Shown here one piece after another: positions 40,236 through 50,492 of a DNA stretch of 64,000 bases. The notes under the pieces were generated by a model. It saw only the letters and a list, made by a program, of their open reading frames with translations. It searched no databases and was not told the DNA's origin. The stretch spans positions 6,984,224 through 7,048,223 of the forward strand of contig CM072526.1 of the NCBI GenBank assembly GCA_036898135.1. The letters are read 5' to 3'. The stretch's first letter is position 1; every line of letters begins with the position of its first letter. Source of the DNA: Oncomelania hupensis. Taxonomy: Eukaryota > Mollusca > Gastropoda > Littorinimorpha > Pomatiopsidae. Made by a program: the position numbers and the translations under genes.

Positions 40236-43200
40236 ATGACGGACACAAAAAGTCTTTCGCAATCTCCTTTGTTTAAAGACATCTTTCAGACATTACAACT
40301 CCCTATTCTCGACAGTCAAAATGTTATTAAATCTGTCTATAATAATTGGCCATTTGTACTCAACAGTTTTAATTTCAAATCCCCCGTTAAAATACGCATC
40401 CACACTCAGGTAACCTTTATTAAACCTGGCAGTATTGATGAAACGGTGACTGTGTGGGTTTCTTCAAGTCAAATTGAAGTGTTAAAATCTTCAGACCTAG
40501 ACAATGCTTATAACAACATCTTGATTAATCAGTTACAAGGCAGTATAGAGCGCGCAACTATGAAAGGGTCCGGGTGGGCAGAAGGAACTTTAGAATCATT
40601 AGAACTGAACATTGCAAAGTATAATCCAATCAAAGGAAAATCTTATATCCCTCTTCCCAAAGAAATTCTTGACAAGAAGGCTGTATTGAATATTAAGAAC
40701 ACGGACGACAAATGTTTTATGTGGTGTGTTCTGGCCAAATTATATCCTATTCAGTCGAAAGAACATCCCGAAAGGGTGGCACTGTACAAAGATAAAGTAA
40801 CAAACTTAAATCTTAAAGACATTAATTTTCCTGTTAGCCTTGATGCCATTGACAAATTTGAATCCCAAAACTCTCCTACAACAGTCAATGTATATGTTTG
40901 GGACCCTGAATCAAAACTTATGCCTTTAAGAATCTCTCCTAATGCCCCATCGTTTTCAGACCACAATCACCACGTCAATCTTTTACTAATAACAGACCCG
41001 CAAGACCCGAGCATGCAACATTATACTCTAATACGAAACATTTCTAGATTATTAGTACACACTTCAAAACATGGCGGCAAACAATATTTGTGCAGGCGCT
41101 GTTTAACCAGAGTATCTAATCTCCAAGTAGCTGACAAGCATAGTAAAATATGCAAAAGCATGACAGATATTCAAACCCGCCTTGTGTTACCGAAGCCAGG
41201 TTCTCAAGTATATTTTAAAAACATCAACAAACAATTCAAGCAACCTTATATAGTTTATGCTGACTTCGAATCATTGATTTTAAAATATCAAGGCCCGAAA
41301 GGATTTAGTAGGCCTAACTCATTCCTCACACACCTTCACGAAGTCTGCAGTTTCGGGTATGTAGTTGTTAGAGCCGACGGACAACATACAGAGCCGTAAT
41401 TTACAGAGGGCCCGATGCAGCTCGAAAGTTCTTAGATGAGATGAACAAAATATACAAATTGTGTTTACTGCAGCTAGATAATCCGGCGCCCATGATATTT
41501 ACTGAATCTGACTCCCATAATTTTAAAACGGCTACACATTGCCACATTTGTAATAATGAGTTTGACCCGAAGGACCCAAAGGCCCAAAGGGTGAGAGATC
41601 ATTGTCATATAACAGGGGCATTTAGAGGTGCAGCTCATCAGAAATGCAACTTAGAATATGGAATCAAACATTTCTCTCTCCCTATTTTCATTCACAATCT
41701 TCGAAATTACGATTCCCATTTAATCATGCAGGCTGTGACGAACGCATACAGAGTGTCATGTATTGCCGAGACAGAAGAAAAATATAAAACATTCACTCTG
41801 AATAAATTAAAGTTTTACGACAGCTTTCAACATTTGTCTTCCAGTTTAGAAACACTAGCTAAGAACTTACCCAGCTATCCTATCACTAATAAATATTTTC
41901 CAGACGTTACACTTATTCGGAAAGGCGTGTATCCTTATGAATACATGGATTCTTGGGAAGTGTTTGAAGAATTGGAATTACCTCCTAAAGAAAACTTCTA
42001 TTCTTCACTCAATAAAACGTTTATTAGTGATTCTGATTACCAACACGCGCAGAATGTCTGGAATGCACTCGGCTGTAAAAAACCTCGGTGACTACCATGA
42101 CATATATTTGAATGCTGAGGTCTGTTTGTTGGCTGATGTGTTTGAAAAATACAGAGAAACGAGTTTACATCATTACTCCCTCGATCCTTCTCATTATATT
42201 TCTTCGCCAGGAATGAGTTGGGATGCTTTCTTAAAACTTAGTGGTTCTAAAATTGATCTCATAACTGACCAGATAACGATGACAATGATTGAGTCGGGCA
42301 TTCGTGGAGGAATAAGCGTGGCAGCTCATAATTATTGCAAAGCCAACAATAAATACCTGAAGCACTATGACGCCTCGCAGAAATCTAATTATATAATGTA
42401 CTTTGACGCCAACAATTTATACGGTTGGGCAATGAGTGAGCTTTTGCCAGTTTCAGATTTCAAATTACATGTTAATCCAAACCCCGCAAACTTAACGTGG
42501 TTAAACAGTATTTTAAATCACCCTAAAGATCATACTATAGGGTTTATTGTCGAAGTTGACCTAGAGTACCCAAATACCTTACACGACCTACATAATGATT
42601 ACCCATTAGCACCAGAAAGAATGCATGGTACAGACAAGCAACTTAAACTTATTCCCAACCTCTATAATAAATCTACGTCTGTCACTACAGAAACCTGCAG
42701 TTTTACATCAGACAAGGCATGAAGTGCACAGCAATTCATAAGCTTTTATACTTTAAACAAACAAACGTCTTGGCCGGGTACATCAATAAAAACACAGAGC
42801 TCAGAAAACAAGCGCAATCTACGTTTGAAAAAGATTTCTTTAAGCTGCTGAATAACAGCTGTTTTGGTAAAACTATGGAGAACCCATACAAGCGAAAAGA
42901 CGTCAGGCTAATTACATCACCCAATCAAGCAATTAAATTAACATCTAAGCCTCAATACCTTGGTTACAAAGAGTTTCATGACTCCCCGAATGCCGTTACC
43001 ATGAAAACCACGCAAGTTAATCTAGACAAACCGGTGTTTATGGGGATGACTATTCTTGACCTTTCTAAATTACTAATGTTCGAATTTTACTACGATTACT
43101 TTAAACCTAAATACCCGGAGGCCAGAGTTTTATACACAGACACAGACTCCCTTATACTAGACATCCCTACTGAAGACATTTATAAAGACTTAGAATCGGA

Positions 43201-43681
43201 ACTACAACATTACGATACTAGTGACTATCCTGATACCCATCCTTTGTACAGCAAAGCAAACCAAAAGAAAATAGGTTTGATGAAAGATGAAATGAACGGG
43301 AAACTAATAGAAGAATACGCAGGACTACGATCTAAGCAGTACAGTATTAAACACGAATCGGGAGAATCTTCAAAAGCAAAAGGCACCCAAAAAGCTGCAA
43401 TAAAAAACAGAGATATCAGGCACGAAAACTACCCGGAAGCCTTAGATGGGAAAGAAGTTAAACCATACCCTAACACAACTATAAAGTCTAAAAACCATGT
43501 AGTGTCCACTGCTGTGACGACCAAAAAAACATTATGCGCCAATGACACAAAGCGGGTAAGGGTAGCTAAAGAGTTCGCATACGCTCTAGGCCACTATAAA
43601 TTACAGGTAGAAACTACGACTGCGACTACAACTATGAATATGAGTAAGGAGGAAGGCCGGCAGGACCTGGAAGACCCGTAA
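40236..43681 (+). pseudogene. POLB: Protein-primed DNA polymerase B with HNH endonuclease domain, three frameshifts
   Basis: Open pieces are 40236-41399, 41441-42091 (its frame entered from about 41399), 42079-42722 and 42719-43681. Breaks lie near 41397, 42078 (A-run) and 42680-42695; each looks like a 1-base indel. Order of domains: N-terminal region with NIKNTDDKCFMWCV, a Cys/His cluster CRRCLTRVSN, exonuclease motif YADFES, an endonuclease VII-type HNH (CHICNNEF, DHCHITGAFRG), then polymerase motifs YFDANNLYGWAMS, NNSCFGKTMEN and YTDTDSL. This is the Polinton replicase arrangement. It is non-functional as it stands, and the missing or extra bases are not specified here. Confidence 0.93.
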
Positions 43682-43806
43682 GGCCTGGAATGCCAGCAAG
43701 GCCTGTAAGGCTTGAGTAAATGTTAACTGTATTTATTCTGAAGCACTGAGCTTTTTCTTCAAAGCATCTAGCTGCTCCTTCCGCCCCAGTAGTCTCCCTT
43801 CTTCTA

Positions 43807-44400
43807 TTAATTTTTTTTAATTTCTTCAACATTAGCAGGTGCAGACCTAGATTTAGATTGTATGTCATGCTTTAACTTTTTATATTCTTCAAAATCTCGC
43901 TGGATAATTACAAACTCTTGGTCTGTAATCTGAGTGTCTTCTAGAGCTTTCGAAATTATTAAGTTCATGCTAGTAAGTTTAGCTATCGCCAGGCTAGAAA
44001 TAAGGTCATGTTTTTCTAGTTTCTTAGATACTTTAGTATTAATTACACCAAGTAGAACTGACATCACTGAAGATAATCCGGCAGCAACTCCTAATCCAAT
44101 ACTAATTGGTATACCGATTCCAGTCACCAATAATCCCACGCTGGCAGCAGCTTCTGCTGCATTAATAACATTTAGACCAGTAGACACGTAATTTATTCTG
44201 CTATAAGCGCCGGAATACCGTCGTCTGCGTCTAGAGTACTTTTGAATATCTGATTCAATTTGAGTCCTAACTTTTCTTATTTCTTCCAGCCTGAACGTTT
44301 GAACATTACTTAAGTTTAATGTTGGAGAACTGGGCTGCATTGGTTGTTCATCCACTAGGCCTACTTCTTCCACTATAGCAGGATACAATTTTGTCGTCAT
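43807..44400 (-). CDS. Polinton 197-aa protein with central hydrophobic region
   Basis: N-terminal 60 residues polar, with a basic cluster KYSRRRRRYSG. Residues about 75-130 are hydrophobic and glycine-rich (ASVGLLVTGIGIPISIGL, AAGLSSVMSVLLGVI), suggesting one or two membrane segments. The C-terminus is helical and charged. It converges on polymerase B with about 125 bp between. I recall similar proteins in cnidarian and other animal Polintons, but none with a known job. Intact in the single copy here. Confidence 0.6.
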   Translation of the reverse strand: MTTKLYPAIVEEVGLVDEQPMQPSSPTLNLSNVQTFRLEEIRKVRTQIESDIQKYSRRRRRYSGAYSRINYVSTGLNVINAAEAAASVGLLVTGIGIPISIGLGVAAGLSSVMSVLLGVINTKVSKKLEKHDLISSLAIAKLTSMNLIISKALEDTQITDQEFVIIQRDFEEYKKLKHDIQSKSRSAPANVEEIKKN

Positions 44401-44428
44401 ATTTTTAGTGTGAAAAAAAGGGTTTTTA

Positions 44429-45304
44429 TTAATTACTTGATTTTAGTTTATTAGCAAAATATTCTTTTTGACTATCAGAAAATATCTGATCGCTGAAATA
44501 AAATGCTAACAGATCTACGTTGGCTAGGTTAATTTGTATTATTCTTTCAAGAGGATTAGGAACAGGTGTAAAAATTATCTTGGGCGAGGAAACGAATACA
44601 GAGTACTGATTTTCATTTTCTCTTTTTTTTATAAATACTGTAATTCGTCTGGGATCCTCATCTAAATCAGTCCAACTTAGAGACACTTGCGGAATTACAT
44701 TAACATTTCTCTGCGTAGGCTTGTGAGCAATTATGTCCAGTACTATCATAGCTGCACTACCTATCTGTAAAGGAGGCTGCAGAACAACTCTTACATTTTT
44801 CCCTGCGGTTTCACGCTTATGTAAAACATAACTTTTTTTGTAGGCTTTGATTTCTACGTTTTCTCGATTAGTTTCATCCGGCACTAGACTAACTAACATA
44901 GGCCCGGCGTTAATAATTCTCTTAAATTTATTGTCTGGTCCCATAAAAGTGTAAGGGCTTTGACACTTGAATTTAATAAGCCAATCTAATTCTGTGTCTA
45001 CAGGTGTTAAAGACCAGATATTTTCTCGTTTAGTAATAGCATACTTAAAATCGGGATCTACTTTACTGGCATTAAAATCCTTTAGCTGATCGATAGATGG
45101 TTTTTCTGGTGGTACTGACGGCGGCACTGCTTCAGGTACTGCCGGCACGGTTGGCACTAGCGCTCGTTTATAATATCCATTTTGTGTAAATTCGAAACCG
45201 TAAATAGACCCAACATTAGCAATAGCATCAAAGTCGATTGTGTCTGCTAAGTCTTTCAGTTCAATGGTAGGACAGGTTACTGGAATTTGGGGGCCGATTG
45301 ACAT
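44429..45304 (-). CDS. Polinton 291-aa putative virion protein
   Basis: Begins MSIGPQIPVTCPTIELKDL. A Pro/Val-rich segment (TVPAVPEAVPPSVPPEKP) lies at about residues 52-70. The rest looks beta-rich with many alternating hydrophobic stretches. It sits in a reverse-strand run of three genes (197, 291 and 231 aa) separated by about 28 bp, likely late/structural genes by position. No family recognised. Confidence 0.55.
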   Translation of the reverse strand: MSIGPQIPVTCPTIELKDLADTIDFDAIANVGSIYGFEFTQNGYYKRALVPTVPAVPEAVPPSVPPEKPSIDQLKDFNASKVDPDFKYAITKRENIWSLTPVDTELDWLIKFKCQSPYTFMGPDNKFKRIINAGPMLVSLVPDETNRENVEIKAYKKSYVLHKRETAGKNVRVVLQPPLQIGSAAMIVLDIIAHKPTQRNVNVIPQVSLSWTDLDEDPRRITVFIKKRENENQYSVFVSSPKIIFTPVPNPLERIIQINLANVDLLAFYFSDQIFSDSQKEYFANKLKSSN

Positions 45305-45333
45305 TGTATTTTAAAATATATTAAAATTAAACT

Positions 45334-46029
45334 TTATTTTATCTCAAGAATAATTGTAAGATCTTCAAAGTCTACAATTTCATTGTTTTGGTTAGTTATT
45401 TTGAAGCAGAAACTAGTATGATAGTCCTGACTTAAGTGACGTTTTTGAGGCAGAAATTTTAATGAAACTGGATCGCAGTAAGATTCTCTCTGAGTTGAAA
45501 TTATCCTTAGCAATATACTAGGAGTTCCATTTACTAAGTTTTCCGATGTCTTCAGTTGATGTAGGTACACAAACAATCTATTATTAATTAACAAATTCAT
45601 AGGTTTTGATCCAAAAAATTTCAAAGTACTGCTGGCGCTAGTGCTGTCAGATAAAGATAATTCATTGCCACGGAAACCTAATATTTCTGCCAGCTTTGGC
45701 GCAAGTGTAACGCTGGTAATGTCTTTATGCTGGGTTTTATGGAAAATTAAAGTTACTATCAAGTTTGCAGGGTTCATTTTTGCTTCAATCGAATGAGGTT
45801 TAAACAATTCTTCAGTAAGTCTGCAGAAGTCATAATAGCCGGCATGAATAAAGTGCCTTTCTTTATTAATCATTATCCAGTTGTTGTTTAGATCATAACT
45901 AATATTTAACCATTTAACCGTGTAGAATATTTCGTGTAGGATTACTGTAAGGTCGCTGTTTTTGTTGTCAATAGAATGCTGAAGTTCAATGGGCACGCCT
46001 GATTTCACAGATTCGAAAGTTACAAACAT
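45334..46029 (-). CDS. Polinton 231-aa protein, candidate minor capsid (penton-like)
   Basis: Intact ORF of beta-rich composition, ending in a strand-like NNEIVDFEDLTIILEI. Such C-terminal wording resembles penton-type single jelly-roll proteins of Polintons as I remember them; this is weak. The start codon lies 19 bp from the divergent start of the 304-aa gene. Other possibilities are a fibre or scaffold protein. A structure prediction would settle it. Confidence 0.5.
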   Translation of the reverse strand: MFVTFESVKSGVPIELQHSIDNKNSDLTVILHEIFYTVKWLNISYDLNNNWIMINKERHFIHAGYYDFCRLTEELFKPHSIEAKMNPANLIVTLIFHKTQHKDITSVTLAPKLAEILGFRGNELSLSDSTSASSTLKFFGSKPMNLLINNRLFVYLHQLKTSENLVNGTPSILLRIISTQRESYCDPVSLKFLPQKRHLSQDYHTSFCFKITNQNNEIVDFEDLTIILEIK

Positions 46030-46048
46030 ATTTTTTAATATAATAAAA
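46030..46048. promoter_or_regulatory. 19-bp divergent intergenic region
   Basis: Only TATTTTTTAATATAATAAA-like AT sequence separates two divergent ATGs. Any promoters must overlap each other and both starts, leaving almost no 5' UTR. Confidence 0.45.
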
Positions 46049-46963
46049 ATGTATGCGCCTTATAAATATAACAAAGCTGCAAAGTATACTACAGGGCCTT
46101 ATTATTACGAAAAAGCAGTCGACCTAACCAAGCTGACAATAGCTGTGGCAGCCAACGTCCATTTCGAAACTATCCCCCATAATATTTTTAATCATTACCT
46201 CAACCCAGACATTACGAGCGACTTTTTAGCTAACCAATGGCTATGTGGGGGTATGCAGTTCTTTCAGAATCAAATTAATTTTGCCATGTCATGCGCTACA
46301 ACTGGTTGCGGAGTTTCTTACGTTCATCACCTTAATCACCCAGATCCTATGTTGAAGTCTATTTATCTGTTCCATTTATATTATCAAGTGAGGCGGGTGT
46401 TGTCTGAACTTCAGGTTCCGTTACCTACTGACAAAAACTTTAATCCATTTAACAACGGCTTTGACAAGAAAGCGTATCAAAGGTTGTGCAATGAATTCGG
46501 AATTGATACTAAAACAGACGTCAGACAAAAACTAGACCTCAATCACGGAATGGGAACTTTATTTAGATACGCTGTAGGTAATTTATACATGGGGCCTTAC
46601 GTACCTGGATTTACATCATTTAACCACAACAGCCAGGTTCCTTTACTTTATATCAGACAAAAACAAAGTACAGCATACAGCACTTTTATATTAGACACAT
46701 CAAACGGATTTACCCAAAGTGGGGTGGAAAGGCTGAATGAATCTATTCGTACGTATGCGTGGTGCATTCTGGGGTCTCAAGCAGAAACACGAAGTAATAT
46801 CATTGGGGAGGGAACTAGCTTCGATGTACAAAAGCAGTTTCTAGCCAACATTGAAGATTCTATTAATTCGGCAGTAGATTTACCCGCGAGTATTAAAAGA
46901 TATCAGGACACTTTAAAGTATGCTAGATCGAAAGTAGATTACGTAATAGGTTTAGGACTGTAG
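46049..46963 (+). CDS. Polinton 304-aa putative virion protein
   Basis: I chose ATG at 46049 (MYAPYKYNKAAKY) because it follows the TAATAAAAATG motif shared by the other genes; an upstream in-frame ATG at 45989 would overlap the divergent gene. Cysteines cluster in MSCATTGCGVSY. A conserved-looking block is GFTQSGVERLNESIRTYAW. Ends IGLGL with TAG directly followed by the ATG of the next gene. I recall similar proteins in animal Polintons, unnamed. It is intact here; the copy at the window start has a nonsense codon. Confidence 0.6.
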   Translation: MYAPYKYNKAAKYTTGPYYYEKAVDLTKLTIAVAANVHFETIPHNIFNHYLNPDITSDFLANQWLCGGMQFFQNQINFAMSCATTGCGVSYVHHLNHPDPMLKSIYLFHLYYQVRRVLSELQVPLPTDKNFNPFNNGFDKKAYQRLCNEFGIDTKTDVRQKLDLNHGMGTLFRYAVGNLYMGPYVPGFTSFNHNSQVPLLYIRQKQSTAYSTFILDTSNGFTQSGVERLNESIRTYAWCILGSQAETRSNIIGEGTSFDVQKQFLANIEDSINSAVDLPASIKRYQDTLKYARSKVDYVIGLGL

Positions 46964-47315
46964 ATGTTGCCTTCAGACCTTCAGCTTAGAATAGGAACTA
47001 TATCAAACTACAACAACAATATAAATATAGTGATTGCCGACCCTCAATTTCATATAGCCTACAATCCTACAATTGAATACATTGAATACGGTGAATACAG
47101 TGAATACAGCGAATACAGCGAATACGGTATTTACTGGTAGGCCTAATAATGAACCTTTAAGTTCCCCACCTCTTCCGAGTTTGCCAAGCCTACCAAGCTT
47201 GCCGGAACTGCCAAGCCTGCCAGGCCTGCCGGTAATTGATCATGGGATTTCACGTCTAGCGCTTACAGGTGGTTTATTGTTTGCTGGGTTAATTGGGATT
47301 TACTATTTTAAGTAG
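46964..47315 (+). pseudogene. Polinton 129-aa gene, copy 2, frameshifted in repeat
   Basis: Starts MLPSDLQLRIG immediately after the preceding stop. The repeat tract (GAATACAGT units) is shorter than in the copy at 218-607 and shifts frame, so the Leu-Pro tract and C-terminal hydrophobic segment are read in another frame. Repeat slippage is the likely cause. The 3' end overlaps the end of the reverse-strand 426-aa gene by about 26 bp. Confidence 0.7.
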
Positions 47316-48569
47316 CCAGAGTAATATTATTATAAACAAAGACCACAGATGTTCAGACGCCCATACCACAACTTTAGAAGCAGTATTAAATATCCATGAA
47401 AATACAGAACCTAATATTCCTGGAAGTGCGTCTACAAGTTTGTCACCTAAGCGTTTCAATAAGTTAGCTATGCTCTGTAACGTCTTTTTAATCCAGTCTT
47501 TAACCGGACTACCGCCAGGTCCACCAGGTCCGCCAGGTCCGTCAGGTCCGCCACCAATGCCTACGGTTCTAGTCAGTGCTAAGACCAGTGTGCTTATTGT
47601 CATCCCAACAGCTGTAAGAATGCTAAATATTGTAACACCTTGCTCTCTGAACAGTGTTTGAATTCTTTCTGCAAGTGTAGTGTCTTCGTGTAAAATTTTA
47701 TGCACCGTTTCTTTTATTCTGGCGAAATTAGTTATTAATTTTTCTCTGTTTATGGTTAAGGCTTCTAGCCTTGCCGCACGTTCTGTGTAAAGGTCGGCGA
47801 GCCTCTTTTGAATCATCTGTTTTACCTCAATGCTTAAGTTCGCGTCATCAGCTTCTGCTAGTTTATTTTTTTGTTTTTCTATATGTTTGTCGAGCTCGCC
47901 GAGCTTGGCTAAATTCATCATTGTCTCCCCTCTCACAGATTGTAAAGCTTTATCTAAGCCTTGAAGTTCACGCAGTGGCAATAATGGTGGGTCATTGATA
48001 GTTTCCATTACCTGATCAATATTGGTGTCCTCATTTGTTTTTAAGGTTGTTAACTCTTTATTTACTTGTAACGCAGAGCTAGTTAAGTCAGTTAAGTCTT
48101 GTAGTTCTATTTCTGAATTTGGTAACGATGCATCTATTCGTTGAAGTGAAGCTACTGCTTGGCTATGCAATGCTCTGTTATCAGAAAGCCCCAATGATCG
48201 TATTACAGTCACTGGGAGTTTAGTTTTCAAAGTAGACCACGCATAAAATTTATCAGGATTCTTTGACATAGTTAACTGTACTCTAACTTTTTTACCGGAT
48301 ACAATAGTGTTTATAAACAAGTGATTATTTTTGTCTAGTTCGAAGTCGCTGGGACTAACATAGTCCGGTAACTCGCGCCCGATGTAATTGTAAAATTTAT
48401 TGATTTTTCTGGCTTTTTGGGTTTCAGTTACTTGGCGTAATTCTTCTCCTATACTTGGTCTTGTTTGGCTCATGTCGTCTCCTACCATTGAAAGCAGTGT
48501 AACGTCGTGGTCTTCATTAGGTAAATCGGGTTTAAACACTTCATCTGGAGCTTTACCACCTTCTGCCAT
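47289..48569 (-). CDS. Polinton 426-aa coiled-coil and membrane-segment protein
   Basis: Start taken at 48569 (MAEGGKAPDEV), whose context is TTTAAAATGG; an upstream in-frame ATG would run into the capsid promoter. Order: polar N-terminus with FYNYIGRELPDYV, helical charged coiled-coil region (about residues 210-300), hydrophobic GVTIFSILTAVGMTISTLVL, Gly/Pro-rich linker, an amphipathic stretch (IANLLKRLGDKLVDALPG) and a hydrophobic C-terminus (LWSLFIIILLWLL). The pattern suggests a membrane-interacting virion protein, by loose analogy with viral lytic proteins. I recall relatives in many animal Polintons. Intact here; broken at 581-9911. Confidence 0.65.
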   Translation of the reverse strand: MAEGGKAPDEVFKPDLPNEDHDVTLLSMVGDDMSQTRPSIGEELRQVTETQKARKINKFYNYIGRELPDYVSPSDFELDKNNHLFINTIVSGKKVRVQLTMSKNPDKFYAWSTLKTKLPVTVIRSLGLSDNRALHSQAVASLQRIDASLPNSEIELQDLTDLTSSALQVNKELTTLKTNEDTNIDQVMETINDPPLLPLRELQGLDKALQSVRGETMMNLAKLGELDKHIEKQKNKLAEADDANLSIEVKQMIQKRLADLYTERAARLEALTINREKLITNFARIKETVHKILHEDTTLAERIQTLFREQGVTIFSILTAVGMTISTLVLALTRTVGIGGGPDGPGGPGGPGGSPVKDWIKKTLQSIANLLKRLGDKLVDALPGILGSVFSWIFNTASKVVVWASEHLWSLFIIILLWLLKIVNPN

Positions 48570-48600
48570 TTTAAATATAATTTTTTTTATCACATTAAAA
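48570..48600. promoter_or_regulatory. 31-bp divergent region between the 426-aa and capsid genes
   Basis: TTAAATATAATTTTTTTTAT-type AT sequence; both starts have an A-run directly before ATG. Same arrangement as 9912-9944, slightly shorter. Confidence 0.45.
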
Positions 48601-49878
48601 ATGCAAAGCTACGGAAACTTGTTAGACCCTACACGTCGATTGAGGACGCCTTTAGGCATCAAAGGTGAGAAAAGCACAATAATTATTACAAACAATCCAA
48701 GCAGCATAGAGCCTAATCAGCTACTAACCATAAGATTTCCAAATTTAGGCCCTGATGATGTAATTGTTCCAGGCAGTCCTAAATTGGGATTTAAAATTAG
48801 TTTGGATTCTGATGAAGATCCTAACAGAACTATAGTCAACAATCTAGGCAGAGCTATAATTAAAAGAATGGTTATTAAACTTGATGGGCGAGAAATCCAA
48901 AGTATCGATGACGCAGGTGTTTTGTTTTGTTACACGGATCTGTGGATGAGTAAATATGAAAGGGAAGATTTAGTTGGTCAGGGGATTCAAGCCGCCAATG
49001 TGGCGAAACTTCGAATCAAAGCTGGCGATGCTAGCAGTTCTAACAAAGGTGACAATGCATTAGCTGCTGTATACAAAAACAGGTTTTATTTTCCACTTGA
49101 TTTTGAACTGCTACACAGTCATCTGCCATTTCATCAGGGTTCATTTAACGACAGGCTGTCTTACGAAATTATTTTCAATGATTATTCTCAAGTAGTAATT
49201 CGCTCTGACAATAACGCTAGCTATACAATTACTGACATCGCGCTTGAATATGAAGTGGTCACTCACACTGAACTCAGTAGGATGATCAGGGGCCAATATG
49301 ACAAACTAGCAATTTATTATGATAGGATCGTTCGCTACAGACAGTTTAATAAAGATTTATTAGATGCACTCTGGACTATCAACGTAAATTCACCTGCTCG
49401 AAGTTTTAAAGGTGTACTGTTGTTGTTTGTGAAAGAATCTAATTATAATCGCGACAGCGAGAATTTTATCAATCCTAATATTTCAAAAGCGCCTGTTGTG
49501 ATTGAAGGTAAGCCTAATCAATTATTCGCTAATGGAATGATGGGATTTCAACAGTTTGATGAGATTAGGAAAATCTTGGGTGGAGGTAGATTACGGACTG
49601 ACACTGTGGATTTGATTTCTAAAGATCTTCATTTGCATGACACGCGACTGCAAGATTATCTTGTGAATAAGTTTGCGTTGTGGTTAGACTTTCGAACCAT
49701 ACCCACCAACGAACTTCATGGATCTGGAAGAAGAATTGAAAACGGAACAGATGGTATAACAATTGAATTGCATAGGGAAGCAAGTGCTAGGTCAGAATCA
49801 GTTACAGTATACATGTATATTATTATGGATGCTCAGCTAAACATTGAAAATGGAAGATTAAAAGATTTAGTATATTAA
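48601..49878 (+). CDS. MCP: Probable double-jelly-roll major capsid protein, Polinton copy 2
   Basis: Intact 425-aa ORF starting MQSYGNLLDPTRRLR; an in-frame extension upstream exists but overlaps the divergent gene and is rejected. Motifs shared with the copy at 9945: RFYFPLDFELLHSHLPF, NKFALWLDFRTIP, VYMYIIMDAQLNIENG. Length and predicted beta content fit a hexon-type capsid protein; function is inferred from family memory and from the neighbouring ATPase. Both copies have stayed open while polymerase, integrase and ATPase decayed. Confidence 0.65.
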   Translation: MQSYGNLLDPTRRLRTPLGIKGEKSTIIITNNPSSIEPNQLLTIRFPNLGPDDVIVPGSPKLGFKISLDSDEDPNRTIVNNLGRAIIKRMVIKLDGREIQSIDDAGVLFCYTDLWMSKYEREDLVGQGIQAANVAKLRIKAGDASSSNKGDNALAAVYKNRFYFPLDFELLHSHLPFHQGSFNDRLSYEIIFNDYSQVVIRSDNNASYTITDIALEYEVVTHTELSRMIRGQYDKLAIYYDRIVRYRQFNKDLLDALWTINVNSPARSFKGVLLLFVKESNYNRDSENFINPNISKAPVVIEGKPNQLFANGMMGFQQFDEIRKILGGGRLRTDTVDLISKDLHLHDTRLQDYLVNKFALWLDFRTIPTNELHGSGRRIENGTDGITIELHREASARSESVTVYMYIIMDAQLNIENGRLKDLVY

Positions 49879-49881
49879 AAA

Positions 49882-50492
49882 ATGGCGTCTTTGTTACCAC
49901 GTGATCCTCATTGTGGAATGATCGTTGGCATGACGTCATGTGGAAAGACTGTCTTTGTTCTGGATTTGTTAGAAAAATATTACGCAGGACACTTTGATTA
50001 TATAGTTATCTTTTGCCCCACTATTCAATATAATAAAACTTACTTAGATTGTTCATTTGTATGGACAGATGAAAATATCTTTGTTGTAAATCCCAATGGC
50101 AAGCTCAATGAGTGTTTAACCTATTTTTACAATATGTTTCAAAATGAAGGTAATAGTTATTTCTAATCGATGATTGCAGTGCAGAAAAAGATATTGTATT
50201 AAAACGGAACATATTGAGCAAGCTGGCTTTCAGTGGACGTCATGCTAAAATTTCAATCTGGTTAATAAGTCAGAAATTTAATCCGATATTAAAGGATTTT
50301 AGAGAACAAGTAAAATTCGTGTGCCTGTTTTATTGCAAAGATCGAGACAGCTTTAATAACTGTTTAAAAGAAAATGATGTAATTGAATCAAAAGAGGAAA
50401 GAATTAAATTAAAAGAGCAACTAAAAAAAGGCAGACATTTTAAACTATTATTAAAAACTGACCAACCAACTGGCTATAAGATACTTACATAA
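49882..50492 (+). pseudogene. ATP: A32/FtsK-like packaging ATPase, Polinton copy 2, one frameshift
   Basis: Starts MASLLPRDPHCGMIVGMTSC with Walker A GMTSCGKT at residues 16-23. The frame ends at 50166 because of a 1-base difference just before the Walker B region, and the rest continues at 50170-50492 in another frame (FSGRHAKISIWLISQKF, KEERIKLKEQLKKG). About 200 codons in total, usual for these small packaging ATPases. It follows the capsid stop by 3 bp. It is the last recognisable gene before the right end. Confidence 0.8.

Noticed and set aside
48400..48600. N-terminal extension of the capsid ORF upstream of 48601
   Set aside because: It overlaps the divergent 426-aa gene, is absent as a start in the other copy, and the A-rich start motif lies at 48601.
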